This document shows positions 28,214 through 37,321 of a stretch of 64,000 bases of DNA, in pieces. The notes beneath the pieces were generated by a model that saw only the letters and a list, made by a program, of their open reading frames with translations, ran no database searches and was not told where the DNA came from. The stretch is taken from NCBI RefSeq assembly GCF_001676615.1, contig NZ_LYXZ01000022.1, forward strand, positions 1-64,000, written 5' to 3'. Within the stretch, counting starts at the first letter, position 1. Each line of letters starts with the position of its first letter. The stretch is from Labrys sp. WJW. Lineage in GTDB: Bacteria > Pseudomonadota > Alphaproteobacteria > Rhizobiales > Labraceae. A program made the translations under genes and the position numbers.

Positions 28214-29188
28214 CTACGAGAAGGAGGCATCCACCAGGTCCGGCATCAGATGGCCGCCGCGGAAGGTCTCGCCGTTCTCGAGAGCGGTGACGATGACCTC
28301 CGCCGGGCTGAACAGATGCGGATCGATGGCATAGAAATCTCCTTTGAAACGGCTGAAAATCTCGGCGAAGGGCTTGCCGTGGTCGCGGGACGTGGGGCTC
28401 GGCAGGGCCTCGGCCAGCGATTTGGCGGCTTGGGCGGTGCCGGCCACGAACAAATGGACACGCCCGCCATAGATGATCGCATCATTGGTGCGGCCCATGG
28501 CCCGTACGAAATCCGGGGTGGGCGGCGCCAGCGGTGCCGTGCCCAGGCCATCGACGATGTCGGCAAGCGGAAAGCCGAGGCTGTGCGCCTTGTGCAGCGC
28601 GACTTCGAGCACGCGGCTGACGACCTGGGTGGCCCCCGCCAGGCTCTGGGTCGGCGCATAGATGAAAGTGAGGGCTTCGGGTGCCAGCCGCGTCGCCTCC
28701 GCGACGTTGCGCACCACGGCCTCAGGCGGCGGCGAGGCGGTTTCCAGGATCAGGACGGCGCTGTCGGCATCGTCACTATAGCCCAGTTCGACGAAGAGAG
28801 GTTCCACCCGCGCGGCAGCGCGCCCCGGCCCTGAGCCAAGCGCGAAATAGGCTTCCTTGCCGCTCCCGGCGCGTAGGCTCCAGCCGGCATATTGGCAGCC
28901 GAGACAAGCCAGGACGGGATTGGTCGTCTGCACATTGACGGAGAAGGGCCAGCGCTCCACCGGCCCGGTGGGCGCGATCGATACGCGGCCGAGGCCCGCC
29001 AGGCAGATCTCGGCAAGCCGGCGGCCCGCCTCGATGGAGCCGGGAACACCGGCGCCGGCATCGATGAAGCGGCACCCGCCCGGGCCCGCGCTGACGGTGA
29101 GCCGCAGGCCCGCGGCATCGGCGACGAGGCTGTCGACCAACGGTCTGGCCAGGGCATTGACGCTCGGGGGCTGCAGGAAAATCGTCAC
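28214..29188 (-). CDS. mch: Methenyl-H4MPT cyclohydrolase
   Basis: A 324-residue protein matching Mch throughout: [16 protein letters not shown] in the middle, [13 protein letters not shown], and [20 protein letters not shown] toward the end. It hydrolyses methenyl-H4MPT to formyl-H4MPT in the cytoplasm, between MtdB and Fhc. The start is GTG at 29188, preceded by AAGAGGAGAG and overlapping the stop of the ATP-grasp gene (GTGA). Size is normal for the family. Confidence 0.96.
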   Translation of the reverse strand: MTIFLQPPSVNALARPLVDSLVADAAGLRLTVSAGPGGCRFIDAGAGVPGSIEAGRRLAEICLAGLGRVSIAPTGPVERWPFSVNVQTTNPVLACLGCQYAGWSLRAGSGKEAYFALGSGPGRAAARVEPLFVELGYSDDADSAVLILETASPPPEAVVRNVAEATRLAPEALTFIYAPTQSLAGATQVVSRVLEVALHKAHSLGFPLADIVDGLGTAPLAPPTPDFVRAMGRTNDAIIYGGRVHLFVAGTAQAAKSLAEALPSPTSRDHGKPFAEIFSRFKGDFYAIDPHLFSPAEVIVTALENGETFRGGHLMPDLVDASFS

Positions 29189-30339
29189 GCCGGAACTCTC
29201 TCCTCTTGAACGAGACGGATGATGTCCGCGCCACGCAAGTCGAGCAGGCGTCGAACCTCGGCGGTTGCCGTGCCTGTGGCGGCGACGGTGCAGACCGGCG
29301 CCCCGGCCTCGATCGCGCTGCCGCGCTCCGGCCTGTCCGCCACGAAAGCCGGCCATGCGATCTCCGGCACCCTGGCGATACGGCGCCGGGCATAGACGAT
29401 CATGCTCCCGGCGGCCTCCTGGGGAGGAGCTTCGACCTCGCCGAGTTCGCCCCTGCTCGCGCGGCAATGGCGCTCGAAGAGCGGCGTCCGCCGCCGGTCG
29501 AGGCAATCGAGGGTGGCGCCAGGCCGCGGATTGATCTCCAGCAGCCACCAGCGATCCGGCGCCACCATCAGGTCGGCGCTGGCGAGGCCTCGCAACCGGG
29601 TGGCCGCCACGATCCGGCCGATCGCCATCTCGATCTCGGGATCGATCGCGGGCGGCCCGCCCGGCTCGATGGCGCCGCCATAGCGCCACGCGGCACCCCG
29701 GCCGGGCGAAACCCATTGACGTGTGCGGGCGATCACCTGAGCCCGGCGGCCATCGGCGAGGAAGGCGACGGAAACCGGCTCTCCCTCGACCGCCCGCTGC
29801 AGATAGCGCCCAGGCGCCAGCCTGTTGGAGCGGGCCTTGCGGATATGGCCCCCGCCCGAGCTACCGCGACGCTTGGCCAGCCAGCCCGAGGACAAGGCGA
29901 CCGGCTCCAGCCGGACCTGCGGGTGGCCGATGCCAAGTTCCGCCAGCAGGCGTGCAAAGCCCATCGGATCCTTCAGGCTGGCCACCGTGTCGGCACTGGC
30001 ACCGATCAGGCCGAAGCGCTCGTCGATGGCCTGGATCAAAGCGGGACTGGCTTCAAAACCGCTGCCGAGAACGACGCCGAGAGGCAGCTGGGCACTGGCA
30101 AGAGCCAATTCATCCAGCGCATCGAGGACGGCAAGGCCGGCGACACCCACGCCGAACCGACCCCTGACCTGGCGATAGCCCGCGGCCAGCGCTCGGGTAT
30201 CGCTGTCACCGAAGAGGTCCACGACCAACGGCCTGTAGCCCGCGCGGCGGGCGGCAGCGGCGAGAGCGCGACCGGACTGGGCGGCGATCAGGACGCAGGC
30301 GCCCTCACCCTGCGATCTCGAGGGCAAGCTTGTACGCAT
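29185..30339 (-). CDS. ATP-grasp protein of the H4MPT cluster (Orf17 type)
   Basis: A 384-residue ATP-grasp-like protein. It has the [16 protein letters not shown] and [16 protein letters not shown] blocks before the ATP-binding domain, and [15 protein letters not shown] with the metal-binding Glu/Asn near residue 275. It resembles the ATP-grasp protein called Orf17 in methylotroph C1 clusters and could be the ligase for tyramine-glutamate or another amide bond of the furan cofactor. The ATG at 30339 lies inside the end of mtdB (35-base overlap). Confidence 0.72.
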   Translation of the reverse strand: MRTSLPSRSQGEGACVLIAAQSGRALAAAARRAGYRPLVVDLFGDSDTRALAAGYRQVRGRFGVGVAGLAVLDALDELALASAQLPLGVVLGSGFEASPALIQAIDERFGLIGASADTVASLKDPMGFARLLAELGIGHPQVRLEPVALSSGWLAKRRGSSGGGHIRKARSNRLAPGRYLQRAVEGEPVSVAFLADGRRAQVIARTRQWVSPGRGAAWRYGGAIEPGGPPAIDPEIEMAIGRIVAATRLRGLASADLMVAPDRWWLLEINPRPGATLDCLDRRRTPLFERHCRASRGELGEVEAPPQEAAGSMIVYARRRIARVPEIAWPAFVADRPERGSAIEAGAPVCTVAATGTATAEVRRLLDLRGADIIRLVQEERVPA

Positions 30340-31198
30340 CGCGAAAATCCAGGCTGATCGGCTTGTCGGTCGCCAGGAGGCGACGGAACAGGCCGAGTTC
30401 GGTCTTGTATTTGACGTTTCCGATCGCGAGTGCGCCGACGCCCAGCGCCTTGCCATTCCCGAAGGGCTCGCCATTGGCCATCACGCCGACCCCTTCCACC
30501 CCCGCCGGCGGGACGGCGTTGACATCGGCGGCGACCAGCAGGCCCGGCACGGACTCGAGGTCGGCCGCGGAAAGAATGTTCACACCGGCGGGCCCGCTGG
30601 ACAGGACGATTTCGGCACCGGCGACCGCCGCCCGCCGGGCCTCGGGCGTGCTGCCATCGGCATAACCGACATCGACGCCGAAGCGCTGCTTGATGCCGGC
30701 CGCAATGTCGCTCACTCGCTTGGTGCCGTCATGGCCCGCCAGCACGGCCTGGCCGCCCTCGAGCGCCACCAGCACGGCGGCGCAATAGGCGACGACACCG
30801 GTCCCGCCGAAGATCACGACCTTGCGGCCTGCCAGTTCGCCGCCATGCTTGTCCCTCAGCACGGCCTTGACCTTGGCGACCATGGCCGCGCCGGTGGTGA
30901 AGGAGCCGGCCGGATCGGTGAACAGGTTGAGGGCGAAAGGCGGCACGAAGGCCTTCTGCGCGGCATCGAGCATATCGAGCGCAAGGCCGCCATTCTTGCC
31001 GCCGATGAAGATCGAGGTGCGGCTGCCATCGCCCGGCGCGCGCGAGAAGATCGCGTCCTGCACGAGCGGCCGGATTTCCTCCAGCGTCACGCCCGTATAG
31101 GGAATGACGACGTCGAAGCCAGCATCGACCGCCATGTTGACGTCAAAGGGACTCATATGCTTGAGCGGCGAGAGCATATGCAGGATCGATCGGGCCAT
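30305..31198 (-). CDS. mtdB: NAD(P)-dependent methylene-H4MPT dehydrogenase
   Basis: A 297-residue dehydrogenase. ILHMLSPLKHMSPFDVNMA at the N-terminus, GGKNGGLALDMLDAAQ for pterin binding and VVIFGGTGVVAYCAAVL as the dinucleotide loop identify MtdB. It oxidises methylene-H4MPT to methenyl-H4MPT with NAD+ or NADP+. MtdA is the nearest alternative, but the neighbours and the H4MPT context fit MtdB. The ATG shares its A with the mptG stop (TGATG). Confidence 0.94.
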   Translation of the reverse strand: MARSILHMLSPLKHMSPFDVNMAVDAGFDVVIPYTGVTLEEIRPLVQDAIFSRAPGDGSRTSIFIGGKNGGLALDMLDAAQKAFVPPFALNLFTDPAGSFTTGAAMVAKVKAVLRDKHGGELAGRKVVIFGGTGVVAYCAAVLVALEGGQAVLAGHDGTKRVSDIAAGIKQRFGVDVGYADGSTPEARRAAVAGAEIVLSSGPAGVNILSAADLESVPGLLVAADVNAVPPAGVEGVGVMANGEPFGNGKALGVGALAIGNVKYKTELGLFRRLLATDKPISLDFRDAYKLALEIAG

Positions 31199-32235
31199 CA
31201 GAACGCGAGCCTCCTCTTGAGCGCATGGTCACGGTTGATCCGCACCTGGGCGCCCTGATTGCGTCCGCGCACGATCTCGAGGCGGATGCCGGGTGGCAAT
31301 CCGTCGGCCTTCAGCTCGGCAACCAGCCGGCGTGCCTCGCTGTCGGAACCGATAATGACGAAACCGGTGGGGCCCCAGGAACTTTGCCCGATGCCGCCAA
31401 AGCCCCGCTGCTCGCAGGCGGCCAGCACCTTGGTGACGATCGGACTGGTGAAGCGGCCGCCCTGCGCCGACGCGAAATGATCCCCCACCACGCGCTGTAG
31501 CTCGGCCACGCCGGCCCCGAAAGCCTCGACATCCCTGCCGGCCGCGGCCGGCAGGATGCGCATCAAGGCAAGACGGCAGAGATGGGCGGCGGCGGCCTCG
31601 GGAAAGGGCGGCAACTGCCGGAAGGCACTGACCTCGGCCTCGCCATGCAGGCCATGGGAAGAGGTGTCGAAGACCAACAGCACTCGCCAATCCTCCGGAA
31701 AGGGCAAGCGGGCAAGAATCGGGGGCGCCCGATCGTCCTCGCCGCGTCCGCCGTCGAGAACCAGGCCGCCCTTTTCGAATGCGGCCAGGCCGGCGGAAGA
31801 ACGATTGCCCCTGTCGAGTGCTTCCGCGGCGTCGCGCGCCTGAAAGGGCCGACCCCGCAGTCTGGCAAGGCCCGCCGCCACCGCCAGGGCGATCTGCGTC
31901 CCTGAGCCGAGGCCGGCATGGGGTATGATGCTGCGCCGCAACCGAAAATGGCCGCGCGGCTCGACCTGGAGATGGTGCGCCGCCGCTTCCGCATAGCGCA
32001 GCACGCGTTCGGCCTCCTCTCCCTCGGCGATCAAACGCTCCGCATCCGATACGACGAGATCGACGGCGGGGCTGCTCACCGCGAGGCCGAGGCTGCCGAA
32101 ACGGCGACCGAGCCCACCATGAAGATCGAGAAAACCGAGATGCAGGCGCGCACTCGCACTCACGCGGATCGAAGCGGGATTTGTCGCGGAAGCGGACTCA
32201 AATCCGGGTAAGGTCGTTCCCTTCTGCTGATACAT
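31198..32235 (-). CDS. mptG: Beta-ribofuranosylaminobenzene 5'-phosphate synthase (GHMP fold)
   Basis: A 345-residue protein of the GHMP kinase-like beta-RFAP synthase family. RLHLGFLDLHGGLGRRFGS in the front, PHAGLGSGTQIALAVAAGLA as the phosphate loop, and GGIGQSSWGPTGFVI near the end are all diagnostic. It joins 4-hydroxybenzoate or p-aminobenzoate with PRPP, the committed step of the H4MPT side chain. GGGGAGG precedes the ATG. It is the first gene of the minus-strand C1 operon ending with fae. Confidence 0.92.
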   Translation of the reverse strand: MYQQKGTTLPGFESASATNPASIRVSASARLHLGFLDLHGGLGRRFGSLGLAVSSPAVDLVVSDAERLIAEGEEAERVLRYAEAAAHHLQVEPRGHFRLRRSIIPHAGLGSGTQIALAVAAGLARLRGRPFQARDAAEALDRGNRSSAGLAAFEKGGLVLDGGRGEDDRAPPILARLPFPEDWRVLLVFDTSSHGLHGEAEVSAFRQLPPFPEAAAAHLCRLALMRILPAAAGRDVEAFGAGVAELQRVVGDHFASAQGGRFTSPIVTKVLAACEQRGFGGIGQSSWGPTGFVIIGSDSEARRLVAELKADGLPPGIRLEIVRGRNQGAQVRINRDHALKRRLAF

Positions 32236-32415
32236 CGGCGCGGCCTCCCCAATAGGAAAATATCATAACAAATAAACATCGTTGGCAACGCAGCAATTTC
32301 TTAGAAATAATCCATATTATTCTTATAAATTTGCCAGAGAGCGCGGAGGTACTTGGCCGAACGCTGAGGTGGTTGTTAGCTATAGCGAAAATGAAAGGCA
32401 GGAGACGGCTCACGG
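32236..32415. promoter_or_regulatory. Divergent promoter region, mptG operon and fhc operon
   Basis: About 180 bases between divergently read operons. The part from 32262 to 32340 is strongly AT-rich (TTATAAATT near 32322-32330), in contrast with the coding regions. It must hold the promoters for both halves of the H4MPT pathway and so is the obvious control point. No operator could be defined by eye. Confidence 0.5.
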
Positions 32416-33444
32416 ATGCGCGCCTGGATCGAAGGCCAACCGGTTGATCAGCACGAGGCCATAGCCGCTGCGGCGCGGATGCTGGCTCGGGCTCGCCTGC
32501 CCGTGATCGGCGGGCTGTCCGGCGACGTTGCAGCGGTACGCGCAGCCTACCGGCTTGCCTTCCATATCGGCGCTGCGATCGACTGCGAGGGCTCGGATGC
32601 GCTCTATGCCGATCTCGGCGCCCTCACCGCCCGCGGCGCGATGACCACCACCTGGGCCGAGGCACGGGCGCGCGCGGACCTCCTTTTGGTGGTCGGGCGC
32701 AAGGCCGGCACCAATCCCTTGCTGGCTGAGCTCGTGGCTGCCCCTGCCCCGCTGGCCGGCGTGGCCGAGCGCAATGTCCTCAACCTGGAGGACGACCAGG
32801 ACACCCTTGCCGCGCATCTGGGCCTGCTGCGCGCCCTCGCGACTGGCCGGTTGTCGCCCCGCCCGGAAACTGTGGCGCTGAACGATCTGGCCGGCAGGAT
32901 CAAAGCGGCCCGTTTCGGGGTCGCCGTTTATGACCCCCGGGAACTGGGCGAACCAGCCGTCGGCATGCTCCAGGGGCTGGTCAAGGACCTCAATGACGAG
33001 ACCCGCTTTTCCAGTCTGCCGCTCGGCGTGCCGGCCGCGGCGCGGCTGGCCCTCGCGGTCGGCAGCTGGACGACCGGCGATGCGCCACGTGTCGGGCTGG
33101 GACGCGGCTATCCCGAGCACGATCCCTGGCGCTTCGATGCTCGCCGCCTGGTCGCGAGCAAGGAAGCCGATGCGGCACTATGGCTCTGCGCACAAGCCCA
33201 TGGCGAGAAGCCCCCGGTCGGTATTCCCGGCGTCGTCCTCTCCGGACGTCCAGACGAAGCGCAGGCCGGCATCGTGATCGAGGTGGCTGTTCCGGGCGAA
33301 GCCGGTATGGCCGTCTGTTTCGACGAGCGCCGCGGCACGCTCGCAGCCATCGGGACGGGCCCAGCCCCTCGAAACACCGGCGCGGCCGAGATCCTCGCGG
33401 CCATTCAAACCACAATCGGCGAGAAGGGACAGGGATCATGCTGA
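32416..33444 (+). CDS. fhcB: Formyltransferase/hydrolase complex subunit B
   Basis: A 342-residue relative of formylmethanofuran dehydrogenase subunit B. It is shorter than the archaeal FwdB of about 430 residues and shows no obvious tungsto/molybdopterin cysteine site, as known for bacterial FhcB, whose complex only transfers and hydrolyses the formyl group. Recognisable blocks are ARLPVIGGLSGDVAAVRAAY and VGRKAGTNPLL. It starts the fhcBADC operon and overlaps fhcA by seven bases. Confidence 0.88.
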   Translation: MRAWIEGQPVDQHEAIAAAARMLARARLPVIGGLSGDVAAVRAAYRLAFHIGAAIDCEGSDALYADLGALTARGAMTTTWAEARARADLLLVVGRKAGTNPLLAELVAAPAPLAGVAERNVLNLEDDQDTLAAHLGLLRALATGRLSPRPETVALNDLAGRIKAARFGVAVYDPRELGEPAVGMLQGLVKDLNDETRFSSLPLGVPAAARLALAVGSWTTGDAPRVGLGRGYPEHDPWRFDARRLVASKEADAALWLCAQAHGEKPPVGIPGVVLSGRPDEAQAGIVIEVAVPGEAGMAVCFDERRGTLAAIGTGPAPRNTGAAEILAAIQTTIGEKGQGSC

Positions 33445-35072
33445 CGCGCATTGCGGGCGGCCGCATCGTCGATCCGGTTTCCGGCCGTGACGGCAAGGCA
33501 GATCTGTGGATCCAGGACGAGCGCATCGTCGAGAAGCCGGTGCAGGCCGTCGCCGATACCGTGATCGACGCGCGCGGCTGCGTGGTGATGGCCGGCGGCG
33601 TCGACGTCCATTCCCATATTGCCGGCGGCAACGTGACCCTGGCGCGCCTGCTGCTGCCCGAACTTCATGTCAGCGAAACTGCCGGCGACCCGGCCCTGCC
33701 CTTCTCGACCGCGCGCTGGTCGGCCTTCGAGACTGGCCGCCTCTATGCGCGCATGGGCTATACGACGGTGATCGAGCCGGCACTGGCGCCGAGCGCCGCC
33801 TTGGCGACCCATCTCGAACTCGACGACATTCCCCTCATCGACCGCGGCGCGCTCAGCGTGCTCGGCAATGACGACCAGCTGCTCTCCCTGCTCCGGCGCA
33901 AGGAGGGTGCCCAGGCGGTGCGCGACCTGACGGCCCTGACGCTCGCAACCTCGCGCGGGCTCGGCGTGAAGGTGATCAATGCCGGCGGGGCGGCGGCCTT
34001 CAAGCAGAACGTCCGCGCCTTCGGGCTCGACGACGAGGTGCCGAGCTATGGCCTGACCTCGCGCCAGATCCTCACGGCCCTGCTCGACGCGACCACGGCG
34101 ATCGGCGTGCCGCATCCCCTGCACGTTCATTGCAACAATCTCGGCCTGCCCGGCGCCGTCGATACGCTGATCGCTACCATCAAGGCGGCGGAGGGGCGCC
34201 CCGTCCATTTCGCCCATGCCCAGTTCTACAGCTATGGCCGGCACGAGAGTGGCGGGATCGTCTCGGCTGCGGCGGAGGTCTGCGCGGCCCTGGCGGCGAA
34301 TCCCAACACAACCCTCGATGTGGGCCAGGTGGTGTTCGGCCAGACCTGCACGATCTCCCTCGACATTCTCCGGCAATTCTCCAGCCGCAAGGCCGGCCGG
34401 CCACGCAAATGGATCCTGGTCGACGGCGATGCGGAGGGCGGCGGCATCGTGCCCTACCGCTATCGCCGCAACTCCGGCATCAACGCGCTGCAATTTGCCA
34501 TCGGCCTCGAACTCTTCCTGCTCTCGCCGGACCCCTGGCGGGTGCTGCTCACCACCGACCATCCCAATGGCGGTCCGTTCACCGCCTATCCCCGCCTCAT
34601 CCATCTGCTCATGGACAAGGCGGAACGGGATCGCACTCTGGCGAGCCTGCCGGACATCGTACGCGAGCGCAGCGGCCTTGCCGCGATCGAGCGCGAATAT
34701 ACCCTGGCCGAAGTCGCAATCATGACCCGCGCCGCGCCGGCACGACTGCTCGGACTGGCCGACCGCGGCCATCTCAAGCCGGGCGCCCGCGCTGATGTGG
34801 CCATCTACCGCGAGGATGCCGACCGCACCGCGATGTTCGCTTCGGCCGATCTGGTCCTGAAGGACGGCGTGGCGGTGGTGCGCAAGGGCGAGCCGCTGGG
34901 GTGGCGCGCCGGCCGCACCCTGACGCTGGCGCCGGAGTTCGATCCGGCCATGAGGCGCCATGCCGACCGCTATCTCGAAGACCGCTTCGGGGCCGGCCTG
35001 GAAAGTTTCAGCGTGCCGCTCGAGGCCTTTGGTGAAAGAGATGTTTTCGAGGTCGAGCCATGTCTGATCTGA
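33438..35072 (+). CDS. fhcA: Formyltransferase/hydrolase complex subunit A
   Basis: A 544-residue amidohydrolase-type subunit (FwdA family). VVMAGGVDVHSHIAGGNV carries the metal-binding HxH, VHCNNLGLPGAVDT and FAHAQFYSYGRHESGG add further histidines, and TTDHPNGGPFTAYP holds the late catalytic Asp. It hydrolyses the formyl-cofactor to formate. The ATG at 33438 is chosen as the overlap start within fhcB; the longer open frame before it is a shadow of fhcB. Confidence 0.95.
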   Translation: MLTRIAGGRIVDPVSGRDGKADLWIQDERIVEKPVQAVADTVIDARGCVVMAGGVDVHSHIAGGNVTLARLLLPELHVSETAGDPALPFSTARWSAFETGRLYARMGYTTVIEPALAPSAALATHLELDDIPLIDRGALSVLGNDDQLLSLLRRKEGAQAVRDLTALTLATSRGLGVKVINAGGAAAFKQNVRAFGLDDEVPSYGLTSRQILTALLDATTAIGVPHPLHVHCNNLGLPGAVDTLIATIKAAEGRPVHFAHAQFYSYGRHESGGIVSAAAEVCAALAANPNTTLDVGQVVFGQTCTISLDILRQFSSRKAGRPRKWILVDGDAEGGGIVPYRYRRNSGINALQFAIGLELFLLSPDPWRVLLTTDHPNGGPFTAYPRLIHLLMDKAERDRTLASLPDIVRERSGLAAIEREYTLAEVAIMTRAAPARLLGLADRGHLKPGARADVAIYREDADRTAMFASADLVLKDGVAVVRKGEPLGWRAGRTLTLAPEFDPAMRRHADRYLEDRFGAGLESFSVPLEAFGERDVFEVEPCLI

Positions 35073-35986
35073 CGCCTAGCTCTGACCTGATGCTCAACGG
35101 CATCGCCATCGACGACACCTTCGCCGAAGCCTTCGGCATGGCCGCCACAGCGATCGTGCTGACGGCCGACACGCCCCGCTGGGCCGAGATCGCAGCGGCG
35201 AGCCTGACGGGCTTTGCCACCTCGGTGATCGGCTGTGGCGTCGAGGCCGGCATCGACCGGCCCCTCTCGCCGGAGGAAACCCCGGACGGAAGGCCGGGCT
35301 TGCGCGTCCTGCTGTTCGGCTTCGATGCCGACGGGCTCGGCAAGCAGCTCGCGCGCCGTGTCGGCCAATGCGTGCTGACCAGCCCCGGGTCGGCCTGCTA
35401 TGCTGGTTCCGGCGGCAAGCGGCGTCTCAAGCTGGGCGCCAATATCCGTTATTTCGGCGACGGCTATGAGATGGCCAAACGCATCGAAGGGCATCGCTAT
35501 TGGCGCGTGCCGGTGATGGACGGCGAATTCGTCTGCGAGCACGACACCGGCCTCGTCGAGGGCGCGGTGGGTGGCGGCAACCTGCTGTTTCTCGGCCGCG
35601 ACCAGGCCGGCACCTTGGCGGTAGCCGAAGCCGCGGCCCGCGCCGCAGCGGCCGTACCCGATGTGATCCTGCCCTTTCCCGGTGGCATCGTGCGCTCTGG
35701 CTCCAAGGTCGGCGGACGCACCAAGGGCATGATCGCCTCGACCAACGACCCCTACTGCCCGACGCTGAAGGGCCGCCCCCGTTCGGCCCTGGCGCCCGAG
35801 GTGGGAGCCGTACTCGAAATCGTCATCGACGGATTCTCGGCCGACGCGGTACGCGCCTCGATGAGAGAGGGGCTCCACGCAGCCGTCGAAGCAGGACCGC
35901 AGCATGGCCTGGTGCGTGTCACCGCCGGCAATTATGGCGGCAAGCTCGGCAAATATCACTTTCATCTGCGCGAGTTGCTGACATGA
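35060..35986 (+). CDS. fhcD: Formylmethanofuran:H4MPT formyltransferase subunit D
   Basis: A 308-residue formyltransferase (Ftr family). Family blocks are LNGIAIDDTFAEAFGMAATA at the N-terminus, GSACYAGSGGKRRLKLGANI and PFPGGIVRSGSKVGG. It moves the formyl group from formyl-H4MPT to the methanofuran analogue. It overlaps fhcA by 13 bases and fhcC by ATGA, in line with stoichiometric complex assembly. Confidence 0.95.
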   Translation: MSDLTPSSDLMLNGIAIDDTFAEAFGMAATAIVLTADTPRWAEIAAASLTGFATSVIGCGVEAGIDRPLSPEETPDGRPGLRVLLFGFDADGLGKQLARRVGQCVLTSPGSACYAGSGGKRRLKLGANIRYFGDGYEMAKRIEGHRYWRVPVMDGEFVCEHDTGLVEGAVGGGNLLFLGRDQAGTLAVAEAAARAAAAVPDVILPFPGGIVRSGSKVGGRTKGMIASTNDPYCPTLKGRPRSALAPEVGAVLEIVIDGFSADAVRASMREGLHAAVEAGPQHGLVRVTAGNYGGKLGKYHFHLRELLT

Positions 35987-36789
35987 GCGCCCTCACTTTC
36001 CGCCTGCGCGAAGCCCCGCCCGAACGCCTCGACCTTTCGGGCCTGGTGCCGCATCGCATCGGCGCCCTGTCGCTTCCGGACATCGAGAGACTCCCGATCG
36101 GTACCTCCCGGCACGGCGTGGCGGTGGCCGATATCTTCACGGTCGAAACAGGCGATCGCGATAGCATCCGCTTCGAGGGCGGCTCCCCGCGCTTCGACCT
36201 GATCGGCGCCGGGCTCGAATCGGGCCGCCTCGTGGTGGACGGCGATGTCGGCCAGCGGCTGGGCCAGGCGATGCGGGGCGGCACGATCGAAGTCACCGGC
36301 AGTGCCGGTCCGTTTGCGGCCAGTGCGGCGAAGGGCGGGCTCGTCCGTATCGCTGGCGATGCGGACGAACGTGCCGGCGGCGCCATCCACGGCGCAATGC
36401 ACGGCCTCGATGGCGCGATCCTCGTCATCGAGGGCGACGCGGGCGACAGGCTGGGCGAGCGCATGCGGCGAGGGCTGATCCTCATCGGCGGGCGGGCGGG
36501 CGACTATGCTGGCTCGGGCCTGATCGCCGGCACCATCATCGCCCAGGAAGTCGGCGACAATCCCGGCTACGGCATGCGGCGCGGTACCATCATTGCAGCC
36601 GCGCATGGCACCCTGCTGCCGAGCTTCGTCCCCACCGGCCGCCATCGCCTCGTGGTGGCCCAATTGCTTCGCCGCGCCGTGGCGCATATCCGGCCCCGGT
36701 CGGCCGAGCTCATCCCCCAGCAGGCCGAGCGCCTGGCCGGCGACCTTGCCACCCTCGGCAAGGGCGAGATCCTGATGCCCGCAGCATGA
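35983..36789 (+). CDS. fhcC: Formyltransferase/hydrolase complex subunit C
   Basis: A 268-residue subunit of the FwdC type with a right-handed beta-helix like the glutamate synthase C-terminal domain. Glycine-rich repeats (DVGQRLGQAMRGGTIEVTG, ADERAGGAIHGAMHGLDG, RAGDYAGSGLIAGTII) are clear. It is the structural subunit of Fhc. Last gene of the operon; a pair of small inverted repeats (36819-36838, GCTACC/GGTAGC) follows within 50 bases and may end the transcript. Confidence 0.93.
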   Translation: MSALTFRLREAPPERLDLSGLVPHRIGALSLPDIERLPIGTSRHGVAVADIFTVETGDRDSIRFEGGSPRFDLIGAGLESGRLVVDGDVGQRLGQAMRGGTIEVTGSAGPFAASAAKGGLVRIAGDADERAGGAIHGAMHGLDGAILVIEGDAGDRLGERMRRGLILIGGRAGDYAGSGLIAGTIIAQEVGDNPGYGMRRGTIIAAAHGTLLPSFVPTGRHRLVVAQLLRRAVAHIRPRSAELIPQQAERLAGDLATLGKGEILMPAA

Positions 36790-36910
36790 ACGGGCAGGCA
36801 GCACTCCGGGGGTGCCCGGCTACCGCATGGGAGGTAGCACACAAGTACAGCTTGATTGGAGCTGCAAACGGGAACAGGCTAACATCGCTTGCTGCAGCAA
36901 GAGGCACCTC

Positions 36911-37117
36911 ATGTGGATTCTCCTGACCGTCTGCCTGATGAGCGCGCCCGACTCCTGCCGCGAGGAGCGTATCAGCTGGTCCATGGATACGCGGGACAGC
37001 ATGGCCTGCTTGTTGCACGCCCAGGAAACCATCGCCCAGTGGCAGTCTACGCACCGGCAATGGAAAATACGCAACTGGCGCTGCGTCACCAAGCGGGATC
37101 TGTCGACCGACATCTGA
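36911..37117 (+). CDS. Small cysteine-containing protein, unknown function
   Basis: A 68-residue protein beginning MWILLTVCLMSAPDSCREER, with AGAGG seven bases upstream. The first residues are hydrophobic, followed by four cysteines and several tryptophans (QWQSTHRQWKIRNWRC). Similar short proteins seem widespread in Hyphomicrobiales, from memory, without a known role. It may be exported with disulfides. The longer frame from 36812 has no start support. Confidence 0.55.
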   Translation: MWILLTVCLMSAPDSCREERISWSMDTRDSMACLLHAQETIAQWQSTHRQWKIRNWRCVTKRDLSTDI

Positions 37118-37321
37118 AGACGGGCACTGCCAACCGCGTTTCGCGATTTGCGGCGCCCGGCAGGACCCTTAAGGCCGCGCCAGCAGGACGCCGGAGAAAC
37201 AAGCGTTTCCGTCCAAAGGCGCTTTGCCCGGCGTGCCGCAGCCTTGCAACGGCGCCTCAGCTGGGCAAGTGTGCATCGTCAACCGACTACAATGGTCGGA
37301 ACAATTGTGGTTCGTGGCGGT

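Noticed and set aside
30305..31198. mtdA instead of mtdB
   Set aside because: Position next to mch and mptG and the family blocks fit MtdB; an MtdA would usually lie with serine-cycle genes.
33180..33437. Longer N-terminus for fhcA
   Set aside because: The added stretch is an out-of-frame shadow of fhcB; the ATG at 33438 gives the family start and a normal overlap.
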